A stretch of DNA of 64,000 nucleotides from JAXGYV01 sp040772045. Lineage in GTDB: Bacteria; Actinomycetota; Thermoleophilia; UBA2241. Both the position numbers and the translations under genes were made by a program. A model generated the notes under the pieces. It ran no database searches. It was not told the DNA's origin and saw nothing but the letters and a program-made list of their open reading frames with translations. The stretch lies in NCBI GenBank assembly GCA_040772045.1, contig JAXGYV010000005.1:62001-126000 (forward strand). Direction: 5' to 3'. This document shows, piece by piece, positions 18,938 through 27,246 of the stretch (positions are counted from its first letter, which is position 1; every line of letters starts with the position of its first letter).

Positions 18938-21514
18938 ATGAGCGAGGAAAGACGCGAGGCGACACGCGTAACAGAACACGGGCCGCCGCTGCCCATATCC
19001 GAGCTCGACCCGGCCCTCTTTCCCCCCTCCATCGGTCTCTCCGCGGACGAGGTCGCGCGCCGGCATGCCAGTGGCATGGGCAACGTGGTGCCCCTCAAGA
19101 CGAGCCGTTCTTACAAGCAGATCGTCCGCGAGAACGTCTTCAACTTCATTAACAACGTCCTCTTCACCCTTGGAGCGCTCCTCCTCCTCCTGGGCAAATG
19201 GCTCGACGCGCTGATCACCGTCGGCGTGGTGGCGCTCAACACGATCGTTAGCCTCTTGCAGGAGATCCGCGCCAAGATCCTGCTGGACCGTATCGCCATC
19301 CTCACACGTCCCAAGGCTACGGTCATCCGTTCGGGCTCGGAACAGGAGCTCGACCCCTCGGAGATCGTGCTCGGCGACCTCCTCGTGGTCCACGCCGGCG
19401 ACCAGATCGTGGTAGACGGGACCATGGTCGCGGGCGAGCACATGGAGGTCGACGAGTCTCTGCTCACCGGTGAGTCAGACACCGTACCCAAGCATGCCGG
19501 CGACGCGCTGTACTCCGGCAGCTTCGTCGTCACTGGAGGCGGCCGGTACGTGGCGGTCAAGGTAGGAGCCGAGAGCCTCGCCGTCAAGCTCACCCTCGGC
19601 GCTCAGGCCTTCCGTCGTGTGCTCACACCGCTGCAGCGGAGGGTCAACTTCATCATCCGCTCCGTGCTGCTGCTTGTGCTCAGTTTCGAGATCCTGATCC
19701 TCATCAAGGCCCTCGTGTTCGGCGTGGCTTTTCACGAGACCGTGCGCATGTCCGTGGTCATCGTCGCGCTGGTGCCCAACGGGCTCGTATTGGCGATCGC
19801 GCTCGCGTACGCGCTAGGCGCGATCCGCATGGCGGGCAAGGGCGCGCTCGCGCAGCAGGCCAACGCCGTGGAGTCCATGAGCAACGTCGACGTGCTCTGC
19901 ACGGATAAGACGGGCACACTGACCACGAACACCATCAAACTGCACGCCGTCCATCCGATAGCGGTCGAGGAGCAGCGACTCACCGAGCTGCTCGGCGTGT
20001 TCGTCGCTAGCGCCTCCGAGGGCAACCGCACCTCTGAGGCGCTGAGCGAGACGTATCGCGCGGCCGGCCTCCAGACCGTCGACGAGGTGGTGTTCTCCTC
20101 AGCGCGCAAGTGGAGCGGCCTCTCCTTCGACGCCGACGGGGTACGCGGCACCTATGTCCTCGGCGCACCGGAGATACTCGAGCCGGCGCTCTCCGACACC
20201 GACGGCTACCGCCACCAGTTAGAGGAGTGGGTGGAACACGGGCTCCGCGTGCTCCTCTTCGCCCATCATCCCGAGCCGCGTGCCCTGAACGAAGCACGGT
20301 CGGGCGCGGATCAAACCCCGCGGCTGCCGCGCAACCTGCGGGCCCTCGGCCTGGTCTGTCTGAGCGACGAACTGCGGCCGAACGTACAGGAGACCCTCAA
20401 CGAGTTCGCCGCGGCCGGCATTCAGGTGAAGATCATCAGCGGCGACAATCCGCAGACGGTAGCCTCCCTGGCCCGCCAGGCGGGCATATCAGGCGTCCTC
20501 GAGGTAGTGTCGGGCGCCGAGATCGAGCGCTTGGACGACCACGAGCTCGGCACCATAGCCGAGAGCGCCACGGTGTTTGGCCGCGTCACTCCGCAGCAGA
20601 AGGAGCGGCTCGTGGGCGCCCTGCGCGACCGCGGCCACTACGTGGCCATGATCGGCGACGGCGTGAACGACGTGATCAGCCTGAAGCGCGCCGACGTCGC
20701 CATCGCCATGCAGGGCGGCAGTCAGGCGGCGCGCGCCGTCGCCGACCTCATCTTGCTCAAAGATTCGTTCGCCGCGCTGCCCTGGGCGTTCCGCGAAGGG
20801 CAGCGCGTCTTCAACGGCATGCAGGACATTCTCAAGATCTTCATGGTACGTATTTTCACCAAGGCGGCGCTCATCGGCGGCGTGGCGGCTATCGGCGGGT
20901 TCGCCTTCCAACCACGTCAGTCCAGCATCCTCTCGTTCTTCGCCGCCGGCATCCCGGCCATCGCCCTGGCGTCGTTCGCCAAGCCAGGACCCGGCGATCA
21001 CGTCAGCCTCATGAGGCGACTGGGCCACTTCGTGGTCCCCGCCGCTCTCCTGCAGGCCCTGCTCGGCATCGCCCTGTTTACCGCCTACGTGATCGCCTCT
21101 CCCGAACCCTTCATCACCGACCACCCCGGCGGTACCGCCGAGGAAGTCGGCATAACGCTCTACACCGCGCAGACCATCCTCACGGTCTTCCTGGTGTTCT
21201 GCAGCCTCATCCTCATCCCGCTGGTGGTACCGCCAACCCCATTCTTCACCGGTGGCTCTGAGCTTCGCCGAGACTGGAGGCCGACCATGCTGTCCGTGCT
21301 GCTCCTGTTCGGTTTCATGGCGGTCGCGCTCACGTCTTTGGGACGCCTCTCCTTCGACCTCAAGCTGCTCGACTGGCGCGACTTCGTGATCTGCGGCACC
21401 GCGGCCATCTGCTGGGGCTTTGGGACGCGCTGGCTGTGGCGGGCGCAGATCCTCAGCCGTTTCCTCGGAGTGCATCCACCGAGCGCGAACGGCACGGCCG
21501 GCGATCGCGACTAA
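18938..21514 (+). CDS. P-type cation-transporting ATPase, CtpE-like
   Basis: This 858-residue membrane pump carries the actuator motif LLTGESD, phosphorylation site DKTGTLTTN (Asp323), a hinge GDGVND near residue 573 and about ten membrane helices. The M4 segment reads VPNGL where Ca2+ and heavy-metal pumps have PEGL or CPC. Mycobacterial CtpE, reported as a calcium importer, has the same type of substitution, so calcium is the best guess. The N-terminus SADEVARRHASGMGNV resembles the cation-ATPase N domain. ATG 18938 is used because the in-frame TTG one codon earlier is less likely; no good Shine-Dalgarno is present. It is divergent from the FAD/GltS-like operon and convergent with nth. Confidence 0.85.
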   Translation: MSEERREATRVTEHGPPLPISELDPALFPPSIGLSADEVARRHASGMGNVVPLKTSRSYKQIVRENVFNFINNVLFTLGALLLLLGKWLDALITVGVVALNTIVSLLQEIRAKILLDRIAILTRPKATVIRSGSEQELDPSEIVLGDLLVVHAGDQIVVDGTMVAGEHMEVDESLLTGESDTVPKHAGDALYSGSFVVTGGGRYVAVKVGAESLAVKLTLGAQAFRRVLTPLQRRVNFIIRSVLLLVLSFEILILIKALVFGVAFHETVRMSVVIVALVPNGLVLAIALAYALGAIRMAGKGALAQQANAVESMSNVDVLCTDKTGTLTTNTIKLHAVHPIAVEEQRLTELLGVFVASASEGNRTSEALSETYRAAGLQTVDEVVFSSARKWSGLSFDADGVRGTYVLGAPEILEPALSDTDGYRHQLEEWVEHGLRVLLFAHHPEPRALNEARSGADQTPRLPRNLRALGLVCLSDELRPNVQETLNEFAAAGIQVKIISGDNPQTVASLARQAGISGVLEVVSGAEIERLDDHELGTIAESATVFGRVTPQQKERLVGALRDRGHYVAMIGDGVNDVISLKRADVAIAMQGGSQAARAVADLILLKDSFAALPWAFREGQRVFNGMQDILKIFMVRIFTKAALIGGVAAIGGFAFQPRQSSILSFFAAGIPAIALASFAKPGPGDHVSLMRRLGHFVVPAALLQALLGIALFTAYVIASPEPFITDHPGGTAEEVGITLYTAQTILTVFLVFCSLILIPLVVPPTPFFTGGSELRRDWRPTMLSVLLLFGFMAVALTSLGRLSFDLKLLDWRDFVICGTAAICWGFGTRWLWRAQILSRFLGVHPPSANGTAGDRD

Positions 21515-21567
21515 CGGCCAGGGATAGCGATCGGAGGATGTCGGCCGCGCGTCAGTGAAAAGGAGGA

Positions 21568-21606
21568 GGTGATGACGTGTCGCTGCACCAGCGACGCGTC
21601 ATCACC
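21568..21606. terminator. Bidirectional hairpin between the P-type ATPase gene and nth
   Basis: GGTGATGACGTGTCGCTG (21568-21585) pairs with CAGCGACGCGTCATCACC (21589-21606) through an 18-bp stem with one G-U wobble and a 3-base loop. It sits between two converging genes and includes the nth stop codon. There is no U-tract. Confidence 0.6.
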
Positions 21607-22300
21607 AGAGCTCCGGCTTGCCCGCGCTCGCGCAGAACGCCGCCAGCACGCACTGCTCGCAGAGCGGACGCCGGGCACGGCAGACTCGCCGACCGTGCCG
21701 AACTAGGCCGATGTGCACCGCATACGCATCATGAGGGTCGGGCGCCGCCAGCGCCGTCAGCTGCTGGTGCGCCCGCTCGGCCGAGATGTCTCGCCCGATG
21801 AGACCCACCCGCCAAGCCACCCGGTGCACGTGCGTGTCCACAGGCACCACCGGACGGCCCAGGGCGAACAGCAGTACACAGGAGGCGGTCTTGGGACCAA
21901 CGCCCGGCAGCGACTGCAGATAGGCGAGTGCCGCGTGGTCTTCCATGTCGGCGAGCGCGTCCAAACTGGGGCTCCCGGTACGTTCGCTGAGCGCCGAGAG
22001 AATGGCCTGGATGCGCGGCGCCTTGGTACGTCCGAGCCCGCCACGCGCGATAGCGTCTACTACTTCCTCCAGCGGAGCGTCGCGGACCAACTCCCACGTG
22101 GGAAGTCGCCGCCGCAAGGTAGCGAAGCTGCGGTCGGTGTTCACATCGGCGGTGTTCTGAGAGAGCACCGTGTAGATCAGTTCGTCGAGCGCGGGCAGCC
22201 GCGGCGCGAGTACCGGCCGGCCGTACACGTCGTCGAGGATCGCTACCACCCGTCGTACGAGATCACGCCGATGATCCTCGGGCTGACGTGGCCGCCGCAT
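21602..22300 (-). CDS. nth: Endonuclease III, DNA glycosylase/AP lyase
   Basis: This 232-residue base-excision repair enzyme removes oxidised pyrimidines and cleaves the abasic strand. It has the helix-hairpin-helix LPGVGPKTA with the catalytic lysine, the catalytic aspartate in VPVDTHVHR and the [4Fe-4S] loop CRARRPLCEQCVLAAFC (C-x6-C-x2-C-x5-C). The start is ATG 22298-22300 behind AGGAGA; an open extension of 23 codons upstream has no family match. It is a single gene, convergent with the P-type ATPase gene. Confidence 0.93.
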   Translation of the reverse strand: MRRPRQPEDHRRDLVRRVVAILDDVYGRPVLAPRLPALDELIYTVLSQNTADVNTDRSFATLRRRLPTWELVRDAPLEEVVDAIARGGLGRTKAPRIQAILSALSERTGSPSLDALADMEDHAALAYLQSLPGVGPKTASCVLLFALGRPVVPVDTHVHRVAWRVGLIGRDISAERAHQQLTALAAPDPHDAYAVHIGLVRHGRRVCRARRPLCEQCVLAAFCASAGKPELW

Positions 22301-22696
22301 CCCCTTCTCCTGCCGGCATGCTGTCCGCTCGAGCCCCCTCTGGTTTACCCTGCTGGATCGCGCGGCCACCCGATCACCTCCCCGACCTGCCCTTCTAGCT
22401 CCCCGTCCGCGGACAGAGACATCGCGAAAGCGTACATGAACCGCGTACAGCTCATCGTTCGCTCATCGCGACCGCTACAGCCCGATCCTTCGCGAGCCAC
22501 CGGCGGGTGTCCTCGTCCGATAGGCATGCTGAGGACACTCTGATACGCTGCCAGCGGCCTCATTAACTCCGCCGACGCACGCATGCGGTGGCACGAGCGG
22601 CGTCGCCCTCCCCACCGAGGCGAGACGCGCATGCGGCTCTGGAGACGATCGGCCAGCGGGACACCGAAGAGGCGACGAGCAAATGGAAGGCTTGCC
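22301..22696. other. Divergent intergenic region nth / aminotransferase
   Basis: These 396 bases lie between two divergent genes. An open frame on the minus strand (22345-22698) has no recognisable domain or ribosome site and is treated as chance. No clear promoter pair was picked out. Confidence 0.35.
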
Positions 22697-24037
22697 ATGA
22701 CAGCACCGGTACTGCCGCCCTACGACTACCAGCCGAGACCCTACGACGGCCCGTCCTACGACGACGTGGTGCGGCTGAAGAACCGCCACGTAACTCCCAC
22801 GTCCATACCCTTCTACAAGAAGCCACTGATGATCGTCGAAGGTTCTCTGCAATACCTCTTCGATCACGAGGGCCGCCGATACCTCGACGTCATCGGCGGC
22901 ATCGTCACGATCAGCGTGGGGCACTGCCATCCCTACGTAGTCCAGAGGGTGAAGGAGCAGACGGAGCGCCTGCAGCACATCACGTCAATTTACCTCCATC
23001 CCAACATCGCCAGGTACGCCGGCATGCTGGCCGCGAAGATGCCCGGCGACCTGAGCGTCTGCTACTTCGTGAACTCGGGCTCGGAAGCCAACGACATGGC
23101 GCTGCTGATGGCGCGCCTGTACACAGGCAACTACGACGCCGTCGCCCTGCGCAACGCGTACCACGGCGGCGGTGCCTCCACAATGCAACTCACGGCCGTG
23201 AGCACCTGGAAGTACAACTACCCGCACAGCTTCGGCATCCACCACGCGCTCAACCCCGACCCTTACCGCGGGCCGTGGGGGCGCGACGACCCACGTGCCG
23301 GAGAGAAGTACGCAGCCGAGGTCGCGAACCTCATCGACTACGCCACTCCAGGCAAGGTGGCCGCGTTCTTCGCCGAGTCCATCCAGGGTGTTGGCGGGGC
23401 GGTGGTCTATCCGGACGGGTTCTTGAAGGGTGCCTACGAGGTGGTTCGCGCCGCTGGCGGCGTGTGCATCGCCGACGAAGTACAGACGGGCTTTGGACGA
23501 ACGGGCACGCACTACTGGGGCTTCGAGAACCACGGCGTGATCCCCGACATCGTCACTCTGGCGAAGGGCATCGGCGACGGCGTTCCCCTGGCCGCCGTAG
23601 TTACCACTCCGGAGATCGCCAACGCGCTCGCCGGCCGTATCCACTTCAACACCTTCGGCGGTAACCCAGTCTCTTGCGCGGCCGGCCTGGCCGTGCTGGA
23701 GGTTATCGATCGCGAGGCGCTGCAGCGGAACGCCCTGGAGCGCGGCCAGGAACTCATGGACGGCTACCGGAAGCTCATGGCCAAGCACGACATCATCGGC
23801 GACGTGCGCGGTCGCGGCCTTATGACCGGCATCGAGCTCGTGAAGGACCGTGCCACGAAGGAGCCGGCCACCGCAGAGTGCCTGGAGGTCTTCGAACGGG
23901 CGAAGGACCTGGGGCTGCTCATGGGCAAGGGCGGCTTGGCCGCCAATACCCTGCGGATCAAGCCGCCGCTGTGTCTTACGAAAGAAGACACCGCCTTTGT
24001 GATCGAGGTCCTCGATACCGCGCTCAGCGCGCTCTAG
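22697..24037 (+). CDS. Class III aminotransferase (AGXT2-like)
   Basis: This PLP enzyme of 446 residues closely resembles alanine-glyoxylate aminotransferase 2 and related omega-aminotransferases. Visible features are VNSGSEANDMALLMAR, the arginine-switch region, IADEVQTGFGRTG, the Schiff-base lysine in TLAKGIGDG (Lys290) and FNTFGGNPVSCAAG. ATG 22697 has GGAAGG six bases upstream; the open frame extends further 5' without a ribosome site. It stands alone. A role in amino-group transfer to pyruvate or glyoxylate is expected, but the exact donor (beta-alanine, GABA, alanine) cannot be read from sequence. Confidence 0.88.
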   Translation: MTAPVLPPYDYQPRPYDGPSYDDVVRLKNRHVTPTSIPFYKKPLMIVEGSLQYLFDHEGRRYLDVIGGIVTISVGHCHPYVVQRVKEQTERLQHITSIYLHPNIARYAGMLAAKMPGDLSVCYFVNSGSEANDMALLMARLYTGNYDAVALRNAYHGGGASTMQLTAVSTWKYNYPHSFGIHHALNPDPYRGPWGRDDPRAGEKYAAEVANLIDYATPGKVAAFFAESIQGVGGAVVYPDGFLKGAYEVVRAAGGVCIADEVQTGFGRTGTHYWGFENHGVIPDIVTLAKGIGDGVPLAAVVTTPEIANALAGRIHFNTFGGNPVSCAAGLAVLEVIDREALQRNALERGQELMDGYRKLMAKHDIIGDVRGRGLMTGIELVKDRATKEPATAECLEVFERAKDLGLLMGKGGLAANTLRIKPPLCLTKEDTAFVIEVLDTALSAL

Positions 24038-24263
24038 ACGCGGACCTGCCGGGCGACCCAGCGAGCGGAGAGGCCGGGGGGCGACCGGGCGAGCTCGGAC
24101 GTGCCAGCGCAGGCCCATCCGGAATCGCCAGTAACTCCGAAACCACGGGCGTCTTGACCAGCCAGTCGAGGTGCTCGCCGCCGTCGGCATCGTAGAGAAG
24201 GCACCCCACCACGGCCAACCTCAGTCCGACTCGGGACGATGCCGGGTCTCCGTTATGCGGCAT
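24024..24263 (-). CDS. Possible small hypothetical protein
   Basis: A 79-codon minus-strand frame fills most of the gap after the aminotransferase. Its middle (LAVVGCLLYDADGGEHLDWLVKTPVVSELL) looks like a folded protein rather than random high-GC coding, while the C-terminal part is proline- and serine-rich. GGAG lies only two bases before the ATG, which is too close for a normal ribosome site. It overlaps the 3' end of the aminotransferase gene by 14 bases. No family is recognised and it may be spurious. Confidence 0.28.
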   Translation of the reverse strand: MPHNGDPASSRVGLRLAVVGCLLYDADGGEHLDWLVKTPVVSELLAIPDGPALARPSSPGRPPASPLAGSPGRSASRAR

Positions 24264-24361
24264 GACTCCGACGACACCGTGACGACGGTCGGAGTTTCAT
24301 CAAGATTTCCGAGCACACAGCCGAAAACCGAGATGACCCGACAGAGGAGTCAGGCGGAGAG
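24038..24361. other. Intergenic region between aminotransferase and GGDEF genes
   Basis: The 324-base gap contains only the doubtful small frame on the minus strand (24024-24263). The last 100 bases lead into the GGDEF gene, with AGGCGGAG just before its GTG. No promoter or terminator of clear consensus was found. Confidence 0.35.
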
Positions 24362-27016
24362 GTGAACGAACCCCTCACAGAGAGCCCAGCCAGCACCGGC
24401 AGGCCCCACCAGCGCGTCGCGACGTGCCGTTCCGGCGCGTACGCCCACCGCCTCGCGGAGACGTCGAGGCTGTCGCCGCGCGCCTGGTTGCTCCTCGTGG
24501 GTACGGCGAGCCTGGTCGCGCTGGTGGCCACCGCCCTGTGCGCGGCGTACAACATCACCGTCGTCGTCTCCCATGTCCTCTATCTGCCCATCGTCCTGGC
24601 CGCGTACCGTTACCTCTGGCGCGGCGTCCTGTACGACTTCTCTCTGGCCTTGGTGTACACGGCGACGGTCAGCGTGCTCGCCACAGCGAAGACTGAAGCC
24701 CTCCTGAGCGCTATCGAGCGCCTTCCTCCTTTCCTCGGCATCGCGACGGTGATCGCCACGCTCTCCGCCTCTATCCACGACGCCGAGGCACACACGGCGA
24801 GGCAGCGCGATCTCGCGTTTACCCTCGAGAGCGCGCACTCGCCAAAGCAGGCGGCACGCGCCACCGCGGCCACGCTCATCAAGCTACGCGAGATCGACGC
24901 CGTCATGGTCTTCCTGTTCGAGGACGACGGCGGCGCCCATCTGATAGCGCATGCCGGGCTCAGCGACGCGTTCGTCGACAGAGTACGCAGACTGGCGCCG
25001 GACAGCGGTGGCGTGACCCTGCTGCGGCGAACGGAGACGCGCTGGGACGTCTACGCGCGCCTCACCGAAGAGATGGGCGTGGCCAACGACATCATGGTCC
25101 GCCGCCTGGAGGGTCTCTGCGGCGTCGGCGTGCTCCCCATAGCGCATGAAGGCGTGGTCCTCGGCTCCGTGGTCGTCGCCTCCCGTTCACAGTACTGGCT
25201 GCGAGCTACACTGCAGACGACCGCGGAGCTGGTGACGGCTCAGCTCGCTCGCGCGCTCCTGGCGCTGCAGACCACGACGCTGCTGTATCGGCAGATGGCC
25301 GAGGTGGAAGCTCTCTACGAAGCCGCGCGCGAGTTGAACAGCACGCTCGACTTCGACACCATGCTGGCCCGCATCGCCGAGCAGGCGACGCGCGCGGTAG
25401 GCGCGGACGAGTGCCATCTGTGGAGCTACGACATCGACGACGAGACACAGCTGTGCTTAGCCGTCCACAGCCACGACCCACACGACGGGCGCGCGCGGCC
25501 TGAGCGAGGCCTGCGGTTGCCGCTGCGCGACCACGACGTCGCGCGACGCATCATTACTGAAGGGACCATCGTGGAGCTGCACGCCGACGATCCGACGTGC
25601 CCGGACGACGAACGGGAGCTGCTGCAGCGCTGGGGCAATCGCATGGCCTTGCACGTGCCCCTGCGCATCGCCGGCGAGACCGTTGGCCGCCTGACGCTTA
25701 CGCAGTACGACGATCGCCACTTCGACGCCGACGAGTTACGCCTGGTGCAGGCGCTCGGCGAACACGCCGCGGTGGCCATGGAGAACGCTCGCCTGTACAG
25801 CTCAGCGGCCGATCAGAACCGTCGGCTCAAGGCTCTCCTCGCCTCCACGCAGGCTCTCACTTCAACCATGGCGGTCGACGAAGTGCTGCACCAGACGGCA
25901 CAAGCGACCGCGGAAGCCCTGGACTGCCCACAATGCGTGCTCTGGGAGTACGACGCCGAGAACGAGGCTCTGCTGTACCGCGCCTCGGTCAACGGCACGG
26001 CGGCTGGTAATGACCTGCTCGCGCGCCAGCGCATTAACCTCGATAAACACGGTCCTTACTGGCAGGCGCTGCACGAGCAAGTGGCCGTAGTCGACTACCT
26101 CTCCGACCCCGAGCCCGAGATCCTCATCCGCCGGCTCATCCCGGAACGCGGGCAGAAAGCGGCGCTCAGCGTGCCGATCGTCTACGCACAGCGCAAGCTC
26201 GGCTTGCTCACCGCGATCGAGACCGACCGCCAACGGCAGTTCAGCGACGAGGATATCGAGATGGCCCAGGCGCTCGCGGAGCAGGCGGCCGCGGCCATCA
26301 CCAACGCCACGCTCTACGAAGCAGCTGAAGCTCGCGCCACACAAGACGGCCTCACCGGCCTGCACAACCATCGTCACTTCTACGAGCGCCTCAGGCACGA
26401 GCTCGCCCGTGCCAAACGATACGGCGAACCGCTCTCCCTCCTGATGATCGACATCGACGACTTCAAGCACATCAACGACCGTCACGGCCACACGGTCGGG
26501 GACGAAGTTTTGCGCGCGATCGCCCAGGTGTTACGGACACAGGTACGGCGAGGTATCGACGTGGCGGCGCGCTACGGCGGTGAAGAGCTGGCGCTCATCC
26601 TGCCGAACACAGCAGCTCTGCGCGAAGAAGGAGATCAGCCGACACCATGGACGCAGCGGACCGCCGCGCGCGCCGACAAGACACTCGGGAGTAACTCCGC
26701 CGGCCCACCGTCGGCGGCCAAGACCGCCCCGGGGCTCGCCGCCGCGGCCGTCGCGGCGGTCGACCAGCCACCGGCGCGCGCGGAGGGCGCGCTCGCCGTC
26801 GCGGAGCGCGTGCGCGCCATGATCGCCGCCAGCACCTATGCCACCGATCTCGTCGTGGGCGGCGTACGGGTGACCGTGAGCATCGGCGTCGCCTGCCGAA
26901 CGGCCGAAGACTACCTCACCCCACGCAACCTGGTCGCACGAGCGGACGAGGCACTCTACGAGGCCAAGCGGCGCGGCAAGGATTGCGTGGTCCTCTCCAA
27001 CGCATCCGGCGATTAA
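24362..27016 (+). CDS. Membrane GAF-GAF-GAF-GGDEF diguanylate cyclase with an insertion in its catalytic domain
   Basis: This 884-residue signalling protein begins at GTG 24362. Three hydrophobic segments near the N-terminus anchor it. About three GAF-like sensor domains follow (roughly 155-300, 325-480, 490-650). The GGDEF domain holds DGLTGLHNHRHFYERL, IDIDDFKHIND and the active-site loop RYGGEEL near residue 739. An RxxD inhibitory site lies five residues before the loop (RGID). After LILPNTA an insert of about 60 residues rich in alanine and proline interrupts the domain, which then resumes at EGALAVAERVRAMI and SIGVA. Cyclic-di-GMP synthesis is expected. GGEEL instead of GG(D/E)EF and the insert leave some doubt about activity. 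Confidence 0.85.
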   Translation: MNEPLTESPASTGRPHQRVATCRSGAYAHRLAETSRLSPRAWLLLVGTASLVALVATALCAAYNITVVVSHVLYLPIVLAAYRYLWRGVLYDFSLALVYTATVSVLATAKTEALLSAIERLPPFLGIATVIATLSASIHDAEAHTARQRDLAFTLESAHSPKQAARATAATLIKLREIDAVMVFLFEDDGGAHLIAHAGLSDAFVDRVRRLAPDSGGVTLLRRTETRWDVYARLTEEMGVANDIMVRRLEGLCGVGVLPIAHEGVVLGSVVVASRSQYWLRATLQTTAELVTAQLARALLALQTTTLLYRQMAEVEALYEAARELNSTLDFDTMLARIAEQATRAVGADECHLWSYDIDDETQLCLAVHSHDPHDGRARPERGLRLPLRDHDVARRIITEGTIVELHADDPTCPDDERELLQRWGNRMALHVPLRIAGETVGRLTLTQYDDRHFDADELRLVQALGEHAAVAMENARLYSSAADQNRRLKALLASTQALTSTMAVDEVLHQTAQATAEALDCPQCVLWEYDAENEALLYRASVNGTAAGNDLLARQRINLDKHGPYWQALHEQVAVVDYLSDPEPEILIRRLIPERGQKAALSVPIVYAQRKLGLLTAIETDRQRQFSDEDIEMAQALAEQAAAAITNATLYEAAEARATQDGLTGLHNHRHFYERLRHELARAKRYGEPLSLLMIDIDDFKHINDRHGHTVGDEVLRAIAQVLRTQVRRGIDVAARYGGEELALILPNTAALREEGDQPTPWTQRTAARADKTLGSNSAGPPSAAKTAPGLAAAAVAAVDQPPARAEGALAVAERVRAMIAASTYATDLVVGGVRVTVSIGVACRTAEDYLTPRNLVARADEALYEAKRRGKDCVVLSNASGD

Positions 27017-27125
27017 GGCAAACGTCCCTCGCTGAGGATCTGCCGGACGCACACAGAAGCGACCCATTCAGAGGCGACCCGTCAGAACAGCGCTCACGCC
27101 ACGTTCCACGGCGAGTGGACGCATG

Positions 27126-27155
27126 TGGACGGGTGCGGAAACTCCCCGGTATACT
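27126..27155 (+). promoter_or_regulatory. Candidate promoter of the hdr-met operon
   Basis: TGGACG (27126-27131) is followed after 18 bases by TATACT (27150-27155), a near-consensus -10 element. A transcript starting near 27162 would have an 85-base leader that includes a hairpin. Confidence 0.5.
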
Positions 27156-27168
27156 GTAGGCACACCCT

Positions 27169-27198
27169 GGTGGGCATTGGTCCTGTGCGGTGCCCACC
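27169..27198 (+). promoter_or_regulatory. Leader hairpin upstream of hdrA
   Basis: GGTGGGCA (27169-27176) pairs perfectly with TGCCCACC (27191-27198) across a 14-base loop, close to the predicted transcript start. It may stabilise the long operon mRNA; no known riboswitch fold is recognised. Confidence 0.4.
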
Positions 27199-27246
27199 GT
27201 TCTCAGCCTACCGCCCTGCCCTGCCGCCACACAAAGGAGACCGTGT

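Noticed and set aside
20489..21475. Minus-strand frame of 328 codons inside the P-type ATPase
   Set aside because: It is a shadow of a well-conserved pump gene; no ribosome site or family signal.
22345..22698. 117-codon minus-strand frame between nth and the aminotransferase gene
   Set aside because: It has no ribosome site, no domain and unusual composition; treated as chance.
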